Source: Spirochaetales bacterium (GTDB taxonomy: Bacteria; Spirochaetota; Spirochaetia; Treponematales; Treponemataceae). From it: DNA of 64,000 bases. Positions 16,909-25,608 of this stretch are shown in pieces; positions within the stretch are counted from its first letter, which is position 1; the number at the start of each line of letters is the position of its first letter. The notes under the pieces were generated by a model, which did no database searches, was not told where the DNA came from, and saw nothing but the letters and a program-made list of their open reading frames with translations. Location of the stretch: contig QKEL01000013.1 in the NCBI GenBank assembly GCA_003252395.1, positions 1 to 64,000 of the forward strand, in the 5' to 3' direction. The translations under genes and the position numbers were made by a program.

Positions 16909-17889
16909 ATGACCGATAACGTAATTCTGAAGGTCCGTGACCTTCAAACCCATTTTAGGACCGACGAGGGCATCGTCAAGGCGGTAGACGGCGTGAGCTT
17001 CGACCTGCGCGCCGGCGAGACCCTGGCGATAGTCGGCGAGTCGGGTTCGGGAAAGAGCGTTTCGAACCTTTCCATAATGAACCTGATCCCGAGCCCCCCC
17101 GGCAAGATCGTGGGCGGCGAGGTTTGGTACAACGGCAAGGATATCCTGAAAATGTCCGACCGGGAAATCCGGGAGATCCGGGGAAACAAGATTTCCATGA
17201 TTTTTCAGGACCCCATGACCAGCCTCAATCCATTCCTCCGGATCTCGACCCAGATGGTCGAAACCATCGTGCTCCATCAGGGCCTTTCCAAGAAGGACGC
17301 GAAGGACAAGGCCATTGAGATGCTGAAGCTCGCGGGCATACCCGCGGCCGATAAGCGCGTGGACAACTACCCCCACCAGTTTTCCGGCGGCATGAGGCAG
17401 CGCGTAATGATCGCCATGGCCTTAAGCTGCAACCCTGAGATACTCATCGCGGACGAGCCAACCAGCGCGCTCGACGTGACGATTCAGGCCCAGATCCTCG
17501 ACCTGATCGGCGACCTGACCGCCCGGCTCGGCACCGCGGTCATCATGATCACCCACTCCCTCGGCGTGGTAGCCGGCATGTGCGACACGGTTTGCGTTAT
17601 GTACGCGGGCCGCGTTGTCGAGCAGGGCGCCGTTGACCAGGTTTTCGCCGCGCCGAACCATCCCTATACCCGCGGGCTTATCCGCTCCGTTCCCCGGCTG
17701 GACAAGCCGAACAGCGAACGGCTCTTCTCCATTGAGGGCCAGCCGCCGAACGTGATCGACCTGCCCGAGTGTTGCCCCTTTTATCCGCGTTGCGAGTTCG
17801 CCAAGGATATCTGCCGCACCACATATCCCGCCAGCGTGGAAACGGAAAGCGGCCATAAGGTCAGCTGCTGGCTCTATCCGGAGGCTTAA
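16909..17889 (+). CDS. oppD: Oligopeptide ABC transporter ATP-binding protein OppD
   Basis: A 326-residue ABC ATPase. Walker A GESGSGKS near residue 43, signature FSGGMRQRV near residue 159, Walker [13 protein letters not shown] near residue 178, and the C-terminal oligopeptide/dipeptide extension with cysteines ([16 protein letters not shown]) that in relatives can bind an Fe-S cluster. The start at 16909 (ATGACCGATAAC, preceded by TAGGAG) replaces the track start, which overlaps oppC. Confidence 0.94.
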   Translation: MTDNVILKVRDLQTHFRTDEGIVKAVDGVSFDLRAGETLAIVGESGSGKSVSNLSIMNLIPSPPGKIVGGEVWYNGKDILKMSDREIREIRGNKISMIFQDPMTSLNPFLRISTQMVETIVLHQGLSKKDAKDKAIEMLKLAGIPAADKRVDNYPHQFSGGMRQRVMIAMALSCNPEILIADEPTSALDVTIQAQILDLIGDLTARLGTAVIMITHSLGVVAGMCDTVCVMYAGRVVEQGAVDQVFAAPNHPYTRGLIRSVPRLDKPNSERLFSIEGQPPNVIDLPECCPFYPRCEFAKDICRTTYPASVETESGHKVSCWLYPEA

Positions 17890-17895
17890 ATTCAA

Positions 17896-18894
17896 ATGAG
17901 CGATAAAGAATCCCTGCTCGAGGTCGAGAACCTCAAGCTTCATTTCCCCTTCCGCGACGGCGGAGTTTTCTCGGGCAAAAAAGGCGCGATCCGCGCCGTG
18001 GACGGCGTGTCCTTTAAAGTGCAAAAGGGCGAGACCCTCGGTCTCGTGGGCGAATCCGGCTGCGGAAAGTCCACGACCGCCCGCGCCATCGCCCAACTGT
18101 ACAAGCCTACCGCGGGCAAGGTGCTCTTCAAGGGTAACGACCTCGTGACGGCGACCGACGACCAGCTCATGCGCGCGCGAAAGGACATGCAAATGGTCTT
18201 CCAAGACCCCTATGCCTCGCTTAATCCGCGCATGACCGCCGGCGACATAATCGCCGAGCCCTTTCGCGTCTTCAACTCGCGCAAAATCACTTCCTATTCC
18301 CGGTCGGAAATCACCGAGAGGGTCGAATCCTTGATGGAAAAAGTGGGGCTTTCCCGGTTTTTCCGCAACCGGTATCCCCACGAGTTTTCGGGCGGACAGC
18401 GGCAGCGAATCGGAATCGCCCGCGCGTTGGCGCTGAACCCCGAGCTGATCCTCGCGGACGAGCCGGTAAGCGCCCTGGACGTATCCATTCAGGCGCAGAT
18501 ACTGAACCTTTTCAAGGACCTGCAGGAAGAGCTGGGCTTGACCTATCTTTTCATCGCGCACGACTTGGCGGTTATCCAGTATATTTCCACCCGCGTCGCG
18601 GTTATGTATCTCGGCATTATCGTGGAAATCGCCCCCTCCAACAGCCTGTACAAGGCGCCCATGCACCCCTATACCCAGGCACTGCTTTCCGCGGCCCCTA
18701 TACCCGACCCGGTTATCGAGCGCGAGCGGCAGCGGATTATCCTGACCGGCGACGTGCCCTCTCCCGACAAGGAGCGGACGGGTTGCTACTTCTATGACCG
18801 GTGCCCGAAACGGATGGAACGTTGCAAGGCATCCGTGCCCCAACTGGCGGAACGCGCGGACGGCCATTCCGTGGCGTGCTTCCTCTACGAGTAA
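17896..18894 (+). CDS. oppF: Oligopeptide ABC transporter ATP-binding protein OppF
   Basis: A 332-residue second ATPase of the importer. Walker A GESGCGKS near residue 55, signature FSGGQRQRI near residue 166, Walker B LILADEPVSALD near residue 186, and a C-terminal Cys motif (GCYFYDRCPKRMERC). It is the last gene of oppABCDF, 6 nt after oppD, and is followed by a terminator. Confidence 0.94.
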   Translation: MSDKESLLEVENLKLHFPFRDGGVFSGKKGAIRAVDGVSFKVQKGETLGLVGESGCGKSTTARAIAQLYKPTAGKVLFKGNDLVTATDDQLMRARKDMQMVFQDPYASLNPRMTAGDIIAEPFRVFNSRKITSYSRSEITERVESLMEKVGLSRFFRNRYPHEFSGGQRQRIGIARALALNPELILADEPVSALDVSIQAQILNLFKDLQEELGLTYLFIAHDLAVIQYISTRVAVMYLGIIVEIAPSNSLYKAPMHPYTQALLSAAPIPDPVIERERQRIILTGDVPSPDKERTGCYFYDRCPKRMERCKASVPQLAERADGHSVACFLYE

Positions 18895-18902
18895 AAAAAA
18901 AG

Positions 18903-18939
18903 GCCCGCGGCCGGAAAACCGGAAGCGGGCTTTTTCTTT
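18903..18939 (+). terminator. Terminator of opp operon
   Basis: GCCCGC/GCGGGC stem with a second small stem (CCGG..CCGG) in its loop, followed by TTTTTCTTT. Confidence 0.88.
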
Positions 18940-18951
18940 GGGGCGCGGGGC

Positions 18952-19404
18952 TTATCCCTTCTCCCTGGCCTCGAAAAAGGCCGCAAGCCGTTCCGCCCTG
19001 GCTATAAGGGCGCGCGCCTTCTTTCGGTTGACGGTATCCAGTATTTCGTCCTTCCCGCCGGGAACGCGGATCACGATCCTGGTCCATTTTTGCTTGTTGA
19101 AGCCCTTCTCGAAGTCGTCAAACTCCACGGCGGAGATCGCCGAAAAGGGGATGGTGCGCGTGTGGGCGGCGAAAAGAAGGCCGAAACGGAACCGGGCCGT
19201 TTCCTTTTCCAAGTCGAATACCCACCGTTCCTCGATGAGGGCCCCGACCGTCGCGACGAGGAGGATCGCCAAGCCGGCCACGGAAACGCCCCGTTCGCCC
19301 GCGAATACCGCCTGGGCAGCCAAGACGATCGCAGCGATCGCCGCGTTAATCCCCCTTACCGCGGGAGAAACGAGATTTACCGAAAATACGTTGGGATTTT
19401 CCAT
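18952..19404 (-). CDS. Small membrane protein with PH-like domain
   Basis: A 150-residue protein with two adjacent membrane helices (about residues 18-35 and 40-58), then a soluble beta-rich part (WVFDLEKETARFRFGLLF ... IPFSAISAVEFDD ... WTRIVIRVPGGKDEI) resembling bacterial PH-like domains, and a C-terminal helix. Function is unknown. Its promoter (TTGACG-N17-TATAGT) ends 6 nt before the ATG, predicting a leaderless mRNA. It converges on the opp operon and diverges from ferritin. Confidence 0.6.
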   Translation of the reverse strand: MENPNVFSVNLVSPAVRGINAAIAAIVLAAQAVFAGERGVSVAGLAILLVATVGALIEERWVFDLEKETARFRFGLLFAAHTRTIPFSAISAVEFDDFEKGFNKQKWTRIVIRVPGGKDEILDTVNRKKARALIARAERLAAFFEAREKG

Positions 19405-19410
19405 AACCGC

Positions 19411-19439
19411 ACTATAGGCTCCCGACGGCCTCTCGTCAA
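19411..19439 (-). promoter_or_regulatory. Promoter of small membrane protein gene (leaderless)
   Basis: Minus strand TTGACG-N17-TATAGT with 6 nt to the ATG at 19404. Confidence 0.65.
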
Positions 19440-19451
19440 TGCGTTTGAAAA

Positions 19452-19481
19452 TTGGACAGTGCCGGGAAAGTAACGTATGCT
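19452..19481 (+). promoter_or_regulatory. Ferritin promoter
   Basis: TTGGAC-N18-TATGCT, about 55 nt upstream of the ATG at 19536. No Fur-box palindrome is evident. Confidence 0.5.
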
Positions 19482-19535
19482 TATGGCATTGCCTCTCCCG
19501 AACGGAGATGGTATATTTGTTATAGGAGGATTACA

Positions 19536-20033
19536 ATGTTAAGTAATTCATTGCAAAAAGCGATCAACGAGCAGATCAATAAGGAATTCTATTCTTCATA
19601 CCTGTATTTGGCCATGGCGGCCCATTTCGACGCGAAGGCCCTTCCCGGCTTCGCTTCCTGGATGAAGGCCCAGGCGTCGGAGGAATGGTCCCACGGCATG
19701 AAGTTTTATGAGTATCTCTACGAGGTAAACTCCTCCGCGTCCCTTTCGGCCATAGCGGCCCCGCCCTCGTCATTCGGCACCCCGGAGGAAATTTTCAAGA
19801 CCGTTTTAGAACACGAGCAGGGGGTAACGGCCTCTATCAAGGCGATCTATGATATGGCGCGCGCGGAGAACGATCCGAAGACCGAGCTCATGCTGCATTG
19901 GTTCATAAACGAACAGGTGGAAGAGGAGAAGAACGCGCAGGACATTCTGGATAAGCTCAAGATGACCGGGGGAAATTCCTTCGGCATCATGTTCCTGGAC
20001 CAGCACGTGCTGGGAGCCCGCAAGGCCGACTAA
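19536..20033 (+). CDS. ftnA: Non-haem ferritin
   Basis: A 165-residue bacterial ferritin that oxidises Fe2+ and stores it in a 24-mer shell. Ferroxidase ligands are visible: Glu in NKEFYSSYLYLAM (near 17), Glu and His in ASEEWSHG (near 50-53), Glu in VLEHEQG (near 94) and Gln in FINEQVEEEK (near 127). The ATG at 19536 is preceded by AGGAGG at 6-7 nt; the longer track start has no support. It is monocistronic, with a bidirectional terminator downstream. Confidence 0.95.
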   Translation: MLSNSLQKAINEQINKEFYSSYLYLAMAAHFDAKALPGFASWMKAQASEEWSHGMKFYEYLYEVNSSASLSAIAAPPSSFGTPEEIFKTVLEHEQGVTASIKAIYDMARAENDPKTELMLHWFINEQVEEEKNAQDILDKLKMTGGNSFGIMFLDQHVLGARKAD

Positions 20034-20071
20034 CCGTCTGCCGCGCCTAAAACGAGCGGCGAGGCGAAAAA

Positions 20072-20112
20072 AAAACGGAATCGGCTCATAGAGCCCGGTT
20101 CCGTTTTTTTAT
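20072..20112. terminator. Bidirectional terminator, ferritin/CoA-disulfide reductase
   Basis: Stem ACGGAA..CGGCTC/GAGCCCG..TTCCGT between convergent genes, with a run of T on both strands. Confidence 0.9.
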
Positions 20113-20129
20113 TCCTGAGTAAGCGCGCG

Positions 20130-22616
20130 TTAGATGAACAGGTTTACGTTGCCCTTCGAGGCGGCTTCCATGTAGGTCGCCACGCCGCCGATTTCCACGC
20201 CGTCCATCAGCTCTTCCGCCGCGATGCCCATGATATCCATGGACATTTGGCAGGCCACGAGCCTGACCCCGGCCCGGCGCGCCTGGGCGAACATCATCTC
20301 CACCTGGTCAACGTTCTTTGCCTTCATGCGCGACTTCATCATGGCGGCGCCGATCCCGCCGAAGTTCATCGAGGAAAGGGCGAGCTTTCCCATGCCCTTG
20401 GGGAGCATGGCGCCGAACATCTTGCCCATGAAATCCTTCTTGACCTTCCCCGCCTTGGGTTTCCGCAGCACGGAAAGGCCCCAGAAGGTGAAAAACATGG
20501 TCACTTCCTTTCCCGAGGCTGCTGCCCCGTTGGCGAGGACGAAGGAAGCGAGCGCGCGGTCGAGGTCGTTCGAGAAAACGATCATGGTGGCCGCGTTGCC
20601 GCTCACCGTCATGGCCGGCGCCCCGCCCTGGCCCGCTTGGGGCTGGGATCCCTTTTCGATGACCGCCTCGATTATGCCGTTCACCGTGGCGAATGAAACC
20701 AGGTTGTTTCCCGTCAGGTTGCACCAGCTCTTGACGTCGCGGGCGAAACCCGGGTCGGTGGCCGACATCTTGATCTGGTCGCCCGGCTCGAGCTTGTCCA
20801 TTTCCAGCTTGAGCCGCATGATCGGGCCCGGGCACTGGAGCCCGCACGCGTCTATTTCGAATACCTTGTCGCGGGGCTTGACGGGGCTTCCGTCCTCTTC
20901 CACCACGTCGATGTTCTTGTCGAAAAGGTGGGTTCCCTCGCCGCCGGATTCCAGGAGCTCGAGTTCGCTCGTCGCCGCCTTCCAGGTCTTGTAGCCGCCG
21001 GTAAGGTTAACCACGTCGGTATAGCCGTTTTGCCGGAGCATGCGTTCGGCGAGGTAGCCGCGAAGCCCGATGGCGCAGTTTACGAGAACGGTCCGGTCCT
21101 TGGGAACCTCGGCGAAGCGGTTCCTCAGCTCGGTGTGCGGTATGTTAACCGCCCCGCCCATGGCGCCGAGGGCGAACTCCTCGCGGCTGCGCACGTCGAG
21201 CTGGAAGGCGCCTTTCGCCTTCAATTCCGCCACCTCGCGCCAGGTCACGGTTTTCGAAAGGCCGTCGAGCACGTTCTCGGCAATAAAGCCGAGCATGTTC
21301 AGGGGATCCTTCGCGCTCGAGAACGGCGGCGCGTAGGCCTGCTCGAAGCTCGCGAGGTCGTGCACCGTGCCGCCCATCCTCACGTAGGCCGCGAGAACGT
21401 CCACGCGCTTGTCGACGCCGTCGAAGCCCACGGCCTGGCCGCCCCAAAGCTTGCCGGTTTCGGGGTGGTACAGGATCTTCACGGTAAGCTGGAGGGCCTT
21501 GGGATAATAGCCCGCGTGGCTCCCCGCGTGGGTCACCAATTGCGCGAAGGGTAGGTTGGCCCGCTGCAGGTTCTTTTCGGTCAGGCCGGTGGAGGCGACC
21601 GTAAGGTCGAATATCTTCGCGATACTGGTGGCGATGGTGCCCTCGTAGGTCCGCTTGGGGCCCTTGACGATATTGTCCGCCACGATTCGGGCCTGCTTGT
21701 TCGCCGGGCCGGCGAGGGGAACCGTCAGGCCGATTCCGAGGAGCGGGCTTTTGTACTCGATCGCGTCGCCCAGGGCGAAAATGGCCGGGTCTGCCGTCCT
21801 GAAATATTCGTCAACCTTGATGGCGCCGTTTTGGGCCGTCTCGAGGCCCGCGTCCTTGACCAGCTTGGTGTCGGGGCGCACGCCGATGGAGAGAATGACG
21901 ATGTCGGTCTCAACCGATTCACCGGACGAAAGCTTCACGAAAAGGGACGAACCCTTGCGCTCGAAGGCCGCTACCCCGTCTTTCACCCGGATCCGCACGC
22001 CCTTTTCGCGCATGTGCTGTTGGACGATCGCGGCCATGTCGTAGTCGATCACGTTCATGACCTGGTCCATGGCCTCGATCACCGTGACCGAGAGCCCCCT
22101 CTCCTTCAGGTTCTCCGCCATCTCCAAGCCGATGAAGCCCCCGCCGACGACCACGGCCCGTTTTGTCTGCGCGTCGTCTATCTTCGCCTTGATGGTATCG
22201 ATATCCGAAACGGAACGGAGCGTCATGATGGCAGGATCGTCGATTCCGGGAATGGGCGGGCGCATGGGGGCCGCGCCGGGGCTTAAGACCAGGTAATCGT
22301 AGTATTCGTCCCGCTCAAGGCCCGATTTGAGGTCCTTCACGTGAACGGTCTTTTCACCCCGGTTTATGGCGGTTACCTCGTGAAGTACGCGAACGTCCAC
22401 GTTGAGGGATTCCTTGAATTTTTCCGGCGTCATAACGAAGAGGCGGGATCGTTCGGCGATGACCCCGCCGGCGTAGTAAGGAAGACCGCAATTCGCGTAG
22501 CTTATGTATTCGCCCCGCTCAAACATGACGATTTCCGCTTTTTCATCCAGACGCCTCAGCCGGGCGGCCGTTCCCGCCCCGCCGGCGACTCCGCCGACAA
22601 TCACATACTTAGCCAT
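20130..22616 (-). CDS. CoA-disulfide reductase / rhodanese / TusA / DsrE fusion
   Basis: An 828-residue four-part sulfur and redox protein. About 1-445: FAD/NAD(P) CoA-disulfide (or persulfide) reductase with GGVAGGAGTAARLRR, the redox Cys in SYANCGLPYY near residue 43, and a second Rossmann motif GGGFIGLEMAENL. About 460-555: rhodanese with active-site Cys in VNCAIGLRGY. About 600-670: TusA-like domain with ACGLQCPGP. About 690-828: DsrE/F-like domain. Families of this type reduce CoA-persulfide or polysulfide and relay sulfane sulfur. The start at 22616 has AGGAGG 7 nt upstream; the track start is too long. It is cotranscribed with the MarR gene upstream. Confidence 0.9.
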   Translation of the reverse strand: MAKYVIVGGVAGGAGTAARLRRLDEKAEIVMFERGEYISYANCGLPYYAGGVIAERSRLFVMTPEKFKESLNVDVRVLHEVTAINRGEKTVHVKDLKSGLERDEYYDYLVLSPGAAPMRPPIPGIDDPAIMTLRSVSDIDTIKAKIDDAQTKRAVVVGGGFIGLEMAENLKERGLSVTVIEAMDQVMNVIDYDMAAIVQQHMREKGVRIRVKDGVAAFERKGSSLFVKLSSGESVETDIVILSIGVRPDTKLVKDAGLETAQNGAIKVDEYFRTADPAIFALGDAIEYKSPLLGIGLTVPLAGPANKQARIVADNIVKGPKRTYEGTIATSIAKIFDLTVASTGLTEKNLQRANLPFAQLVTHAGSHAGYYPKALQLTVKILYHPETGKLWGGQAVGFDGVDKRVDVLAAYVRMGGTVHDLASFEQAYAPPFSSAKDPLNMLGFIAENVLDGLSKTVTWREVAELKAKGAFQLDVRSREEFALGAMGGAVNIPHTELRNRFAEVPKDRTVLVNCAIGLRGYLAERMLRQNGYTDVVNLTGGYKTWKAATSELELLESGGEGTHLFDKNIDVVEEDGSPVKPRDKVFEIDACGLQCPGPIMRLKLEMDKLEPGDQIKMSATDPGFARDVKSWCNLTGNNLVSFATVNGIIEAVIEKGSQPQAGQGGAPAMTVSGNAATMIVFSNDLDRALASFVLANGAAASGKEVTMFFTFWGLSVLRKPKAGKVKKDFMGKMFGAMLPKGMGKLALSSMNFGGIGAAMMKSRMKAKNVDQVEMMFAQARRAGVRLVACQMSMDIMGIAAEELMDGVEIGGVATYMEAASKGNVNLFI

Positions 22617-22648
22617 TTGCGGCCTCCTATCATGAAAAGAATTCTCGT

Positions 22649-22996
22649 TTATTCCCGGGTAAAAGCAAGCGCTTCGGGCAATTCGATGTCCGAACACTGG
22701 TATTTCATAAGAAGTTCCCGACCCGCGTACGTTAGGCTCACGGCGATGTTCCTTCGGTCTCCGTCCCCGATTTTACGCTCCACAAGCCTGTGCTCCTCCA
22801 GGGCGTCGAGTATGCGGGTAAGCCTCGAGGGCGATAGTTCCATTTCCCGGGCGATAAGCCCCGGTTCCTGGTACCCCCGATTGATGGAGCAAAGGCACAG
22901 CGCCTCGTTGAGGGAGAGCCCCGTGTCCTCGCGAAGACGGTCTTCGTATTGCCTAAGGGCGGTCTGGATTTTTCTGAGGGCGCATAAATCGATCAC
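22649..22996 (-). CDS. MarR-family regulator of the CoA-disulfide reductase operon
   Basis: A 115-residue winged-helix protein, short for MarR. The recognition region reads GLIAREMELSPSRLTRILDALEEHRLVERK and is followed by a DxRxxxVSLT-like wing (GDGDRRNIAVSLTYAG). It begins with GTG. A 10-bp inverted repeat TATTTGCCTT/AAGGCAAATA lies upstream and is the likely operator for autoregulation. The stop lies 32 nt before the sulfur-redox fusion, so one operon is likely. In relatives, cysteine or persulfide sensing is common; CALRK and CLCS contain cysteines that could serve, which is inference. Confidence 0.82.
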   Translation of the reverse strand: MIDLCALRKIQTALRQYEDRLREDTGLSLNEALCLCSINRGYQEPGLIAREMELSPSRLTRILDALEEHRLVERKIGDGDRRNIAVSLTYAGRELLMKYQCSDIELPEALAFTRE

Positions 22997-23009
22997 GGAA
23001 GTCCTACCT

Positions 23010-23060
23010 TATTTGCCTTTGTGAAAAATTGACAGTGGCAATAGTTGCTTAAGGCAAATA
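23010..23060 (-). promoter_or_regulatory. Probable MarR operator region
   Basis: TATTTGCCTT (23010-23019) and AAGGCAAATA (23051-23060) form a perfect 10-bp inverted repeat. The right half is itself inside the near-palindrome TTGCTTAAGGCAA, the usual size and shape of MarR sites. The rest of the 157-nt gap is AT-rich; no gene is seen. Confidence 0.6.
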
Positions 23061-23153
23061 TAGGACCGGTAGACCTGCTTGTCAAGTCTTATTCGAACTT
23101 TTTTTATCGTTCTAAAAAAATGGAAGGTTTTTGTCGCGGCTGCCGTCCCGATC

Positions 23154-23960
23154 TTACGACGGGCTTACGATTGAATCGCAGAGAATTTTCATTTTTCGGG
23201 CGTTCACCACGGCCTGTCCCTTGGCGTGATTGTTAAAGTAGATCTGCACCACCTGCGCCGAGGCGCCGATGGCCGTTATCGCCGGCAAAAATGATTCCAG
23301 CTCGGCGTCGGAATACAGGTAATCGTACCGGTCCCGGGCGTTGGTGCCGTGCCATGAGGCCGCATTTCGCCCATGCAGGCGCACATAGGTTACCGGCGCG
23401 GTAGCCACGGGGCGAAAGGTCGGCAAATGCCTGAGCCCGGGCATATCGGTAACGCACCAGCCGATCCCGCGCTCGCTTAACCCGGCGGTAACCCGCTCGA
23501 CAACGCCCTTGGCCTGCCAGGAGTCGTGGCGGAACTCCACTACCCGGGGAAGGCCGTCAAACTCGCGCATCAGGGAATCCAGATACCGGCGCTCGTCCAC
23601 GGCGTAGTGAAAGCTTTGGGGAAACTGAAAAAGGAGCGAGAGCAAGAGCCCGCGGTTTACCATGGGATACAGCGCGGCGCGGAATTCCTTCGCCGCGTCG
23701 CGCCAGGCGGAAACCGATATCTCGTGGGTAAGCGACTTATGCGCCTTAATCGAGAATTTCAGGCGACCGTTGGAACGGCGCACCATGGAGGCGATCTGGC
23801 GTTCCTCGGGCATGCCGTAGTAGGTATAGTTCAGTTCCAGCGCGCGGAAATGCTCGGCGTAAAAGGCGAGAAATTCCTCCCGGGGCAATTCATTGGCGTA
23901 AAAAAGCCCGCGCCATTCGGGATAGTCGTATCCCGAGGTGCCCACGTAAATTTCGGCCAT
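23154..23960 (-). CDS. DUF72 (YecE-like) protein
   Basis: A 268-residue DUF72 TIM-barrel protein of unknown biochemical function. Typical segments are visible: GTSGYDYPEWRGLFY at the N-terminus, FSIKAHKSLTHE near residue 72, LLFQFPQSF near residue 110, VVEFRHDSW near residue 140 and VTYVRLHGRN near residue 193, ending with the NNHAKGQAVVNA block. It starts 2 nt after the umuC stop, so it is the third gene of a umuD'-umuC-DUF72 operon. This context points to DNA-damage tolerance, which is inference. Confidence 0.85.
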   Translation of the reverse strand: MAEIYVGTSGYDYPEWRGLFYANELPREEFLAFYAEHFRALELNYTYYGMPEERQIASMVRRSNGRLKFSIKAHKSLTHEISVSAWRDAAKEFRAALYPMVNRGLLLSLLFQFPQSFHYAVDERRYLDSLMREFDGLPRVVEFRHDSWQAKGVVERVTAGLSERGIGWCVTDMPGLRHLPTFRPVATAPVTYVRLHGRNAASWHGTNARDRYDYLYSDAELESFLPAITAIGASAQVVQIYFNNHAKGQAVVNARKMKILCDSIVSPS

Positions 23961-23962
23961 GG

Positions 23963-25213
23963 TCAGTGTACCTCGGGTATTCCCGAAAGGTCGGTGGTGT
24001 ACGCGGGGGACAAAAACCGGCGGCGCATGTTCCAGCCCCGGGAGGCGAGGGTGGTGGCCCCCATGCGGAGCGCGTCGCGGCCGTAGCGGCCGTTTACCTC
24101 GTCGAAACAGCCCATGAGGGCCTGCTTCTTTTCCCGCCCCTCGTCGGCGTCGAAGAGGTCTCCCTGCGCCGTGGCGTCTTCCTCAAGGCCCAAGAGATTG
24201 ACCATAACCTTGCGGTAGCGGAAACCGCTTTTATACAGGCCGCGTAGGAGCCCCTCGGCGGTGCCGAGAATGTCCGGCAGGAAGGAGGTGGGGCGGGGAA
24301 GGGCCGCGGAAAGCTGGTTGCAGAATTGCGGCCCCGCGTCGTCCCAGGGATTGGTCATCAGGTACACGGAGACGTACCGCGCCGCGCTCCGCTGTTCCCG
24401 AAGCCGGCGCACCGCCTCGTGGGTATAGGACGCCAAGGCCTCTTCCAGCTCGCCCAGTGAGTACACGGGCTCCGCGAAGGACTTTGAGGAACAGATGTTC
24501 TGCCTCTTTTCCCGCGAAACCGGGTCTATCGCGGCGATGCCGTTCAATTCCTGCACCGTCCTGAGCCCGTTGATCGTGAGGTTTTTCTTCGCCAGGTATA
24601 GGGGATAGTTTTTCAGGTCCAGCGCGGTTTTGATGCCGTAGCGGGCGAGAAACTTCGTTTTCGACCAGCCGATGCCCCAGACGTCCCCCGCGGGATAGGC
24701 GGCGAGTTCCGCGTCGCCGTCAAGGTCGGCCCAGGCGAGCACCCCGCCCCGTTTTTTGGCGAGCTTGTTGCAGAGCTTCGCGAGGGTGCGGGTCGGCGCA
24801 ATGCCGACGGAAACCGGCATGCCCGTTTCCTTGAGCACCGTGTTTCTCAGGCGAGACCCGATTCCGGTAAAGTCCGGGCACTTCCAGTCCGGATAGTAGA
24901 GGAAGGACTCGTCGATGGAGTAGATCTCCACGTCGGGGCAGAGTCGGTTGTAAATGGTGGCGATTCGGGCGCTTATGTCCGCGTAGAGGGTGTAGTTCGA
25001 GCTGAACACGGAAACCCCCTTCTGCGCCGCTTCGGCGGAGACCTTGAACCAGGCGTCTCCCCGGCGGAAGCCGAGGGCCTTCGCCTCGTCGTTCAGCGCG
25101 ATAATGATGCCGTCGTTATTGGAAAGCACGACGATGGCTTTCGCGGCCAGATCGGGCCTGAATAGGCGTTCGCACGAGGCGTAAAAACTGTTGGCGTCTA
25201 CATGGAAAATCAT
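23963..25213 (-). CDS. umuC: Y-family DNA polymerase V subunit UmuC
   Basis: A 416-residue translesion polymerase. Catalytic carboxylates are in FHVDANSFYASCERLF (N-terminus) and YSIDESFLY (near residue 100). Helix-hairpin-helix segments near 165-185 and the little-finger region follow, then the UmuC-specific C-terminal domain. The ATG at 25213 overlaps the umuD' stop as ATGA; the track start at 25621 only reads through umuD' in another frame. It works with UmuD'2 and RecA-ATP in known systems. Confidence 0.94.
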   Translation of the reverse strand: MIFHVDANSFYASCERLFRPDLAAKAIVVLSNNDGIIIALNDEAKALGFRRGDAWFKVSAEAAQKGVSVFSSNYTLYADISARIATIYNRLCPDVEIYSIDESFLYYPDWKCPDFTGIGSRLRNTVLKETGMPVSVGIAPTRTLAKLCNKLAKKRGGVLAWADLDGDAELAAYPAGDVWGIGWSKTKFLARYGIKTALDLKNYPLYLAKKNLTINGLRTVQELNGIAAIDPVSREKRQNICSSKSFAEPVYSLGELEEALASYTHEAVRRLREQRSAARYVSVYLMTNPWDDAGPQFCNQLSAALPRPTSFLPDILGTAEGLLRGLYKSGFRYRKVMVNLLGLEEDATAQGDLFDADEGREKKQALMGCFDEVNGRYGRDALRMGATTLASRGWNMRRRFLSPAYTTDLSGIPEVH

Positions 25214-25560
25214 AGGGTTCGTATCACTCCCGTTACGGTTCCGAATATTTCGGTTTCTTCGGTGACCCCGACGTGGTTTCCCGCCCCGTCGGCCAGGGAA
25301 TAGCGGGGCCCGTCGCGCACCAGCTCCCTGCAGGAAAACTCGTCGTCTTGCCGGAACACCACGAGGCTGCCCGGCAGGGGCGGCCTTGAGCGGTCCACCA
25401 CGAGAAGATCCCCCGTGTGGATGCCCCGGTAGACGAGCTGGCTTCCCTTCATCCGCATGAAAAAGGTCGCGGGCGGGTTGTGCACCAGGATTTCGTTGAG
25501 ATCGATCGATGTCGCCTCGTATCCCCGCGCGGGGGAGGGGAAGCCGGTTTCTGTGGCCAT
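25210..25560 (-). CDS. umuD: Naturally short UmuD'-like subunit lacking the protease dyad
   Basis: A 116-residue S24-family protein aligned by eye to UmuD' (FPSPARGYEATSIDLNEIL; HTGDLLVVDRS). It begins at the place where E. coli UmuD is cut (Cys-Gly before FPSP), so no N-terminal arm or cleavage site exists. No other in-frame start lies between the ATG and the upstream in-frame TAG. The catalytic Ser region (VKASGDSM in UmuD) reads MRMKGSQL, and the catalytic Lys (FTVKRL) reads FSCREL. Both dyad residues therefore seem lost, Ser to Gln and Lys to Arg. It is predicted to be constitutively active with UmuC and controlled at transcription. Confidence 0.85.
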   Translation of the reverse strand: MATETGFPSPARGYEATSIDLNEILVHNPPATFFMRMKGSQLVYRGIHTGDLLVVDRSRPPLPGSLVVFRQDDEFSCRELVRDGPRYSLADGAGNHVGVTEETEIFGTVTGVIRTL

Positions 25561-25580
25561 TTTCTTGCGTTTTCCCTCTA

Positions 25581-25596
25581 TACAGTATACACTGTA
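25581..25596. promoter_or_regulatory. Palindrome in repressor/umuD' intergenic region
   Basis: TACAGT-N4-ACTGTA lies between umuD' and the divergent repressor gene, downstream of the predicted umuD' -10. It is a candidate operator, distinct in polarity from the E. coli CTGT-N8-ACAG LexA box. Confidence 0.5.
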
Positions 25597-25608
25597 CCTG
25601 ATATGCTA

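Noticed and set aside
17422-18867. 481-aa minus-strand ORF
   Set aside because: Antisense to oppD and oppF.
25581-25596. E. coli-type LexA box
   Set aside because: The palindrome has ACAG...CTGT polarity on both strands, not CTGT-N8-ACAG.
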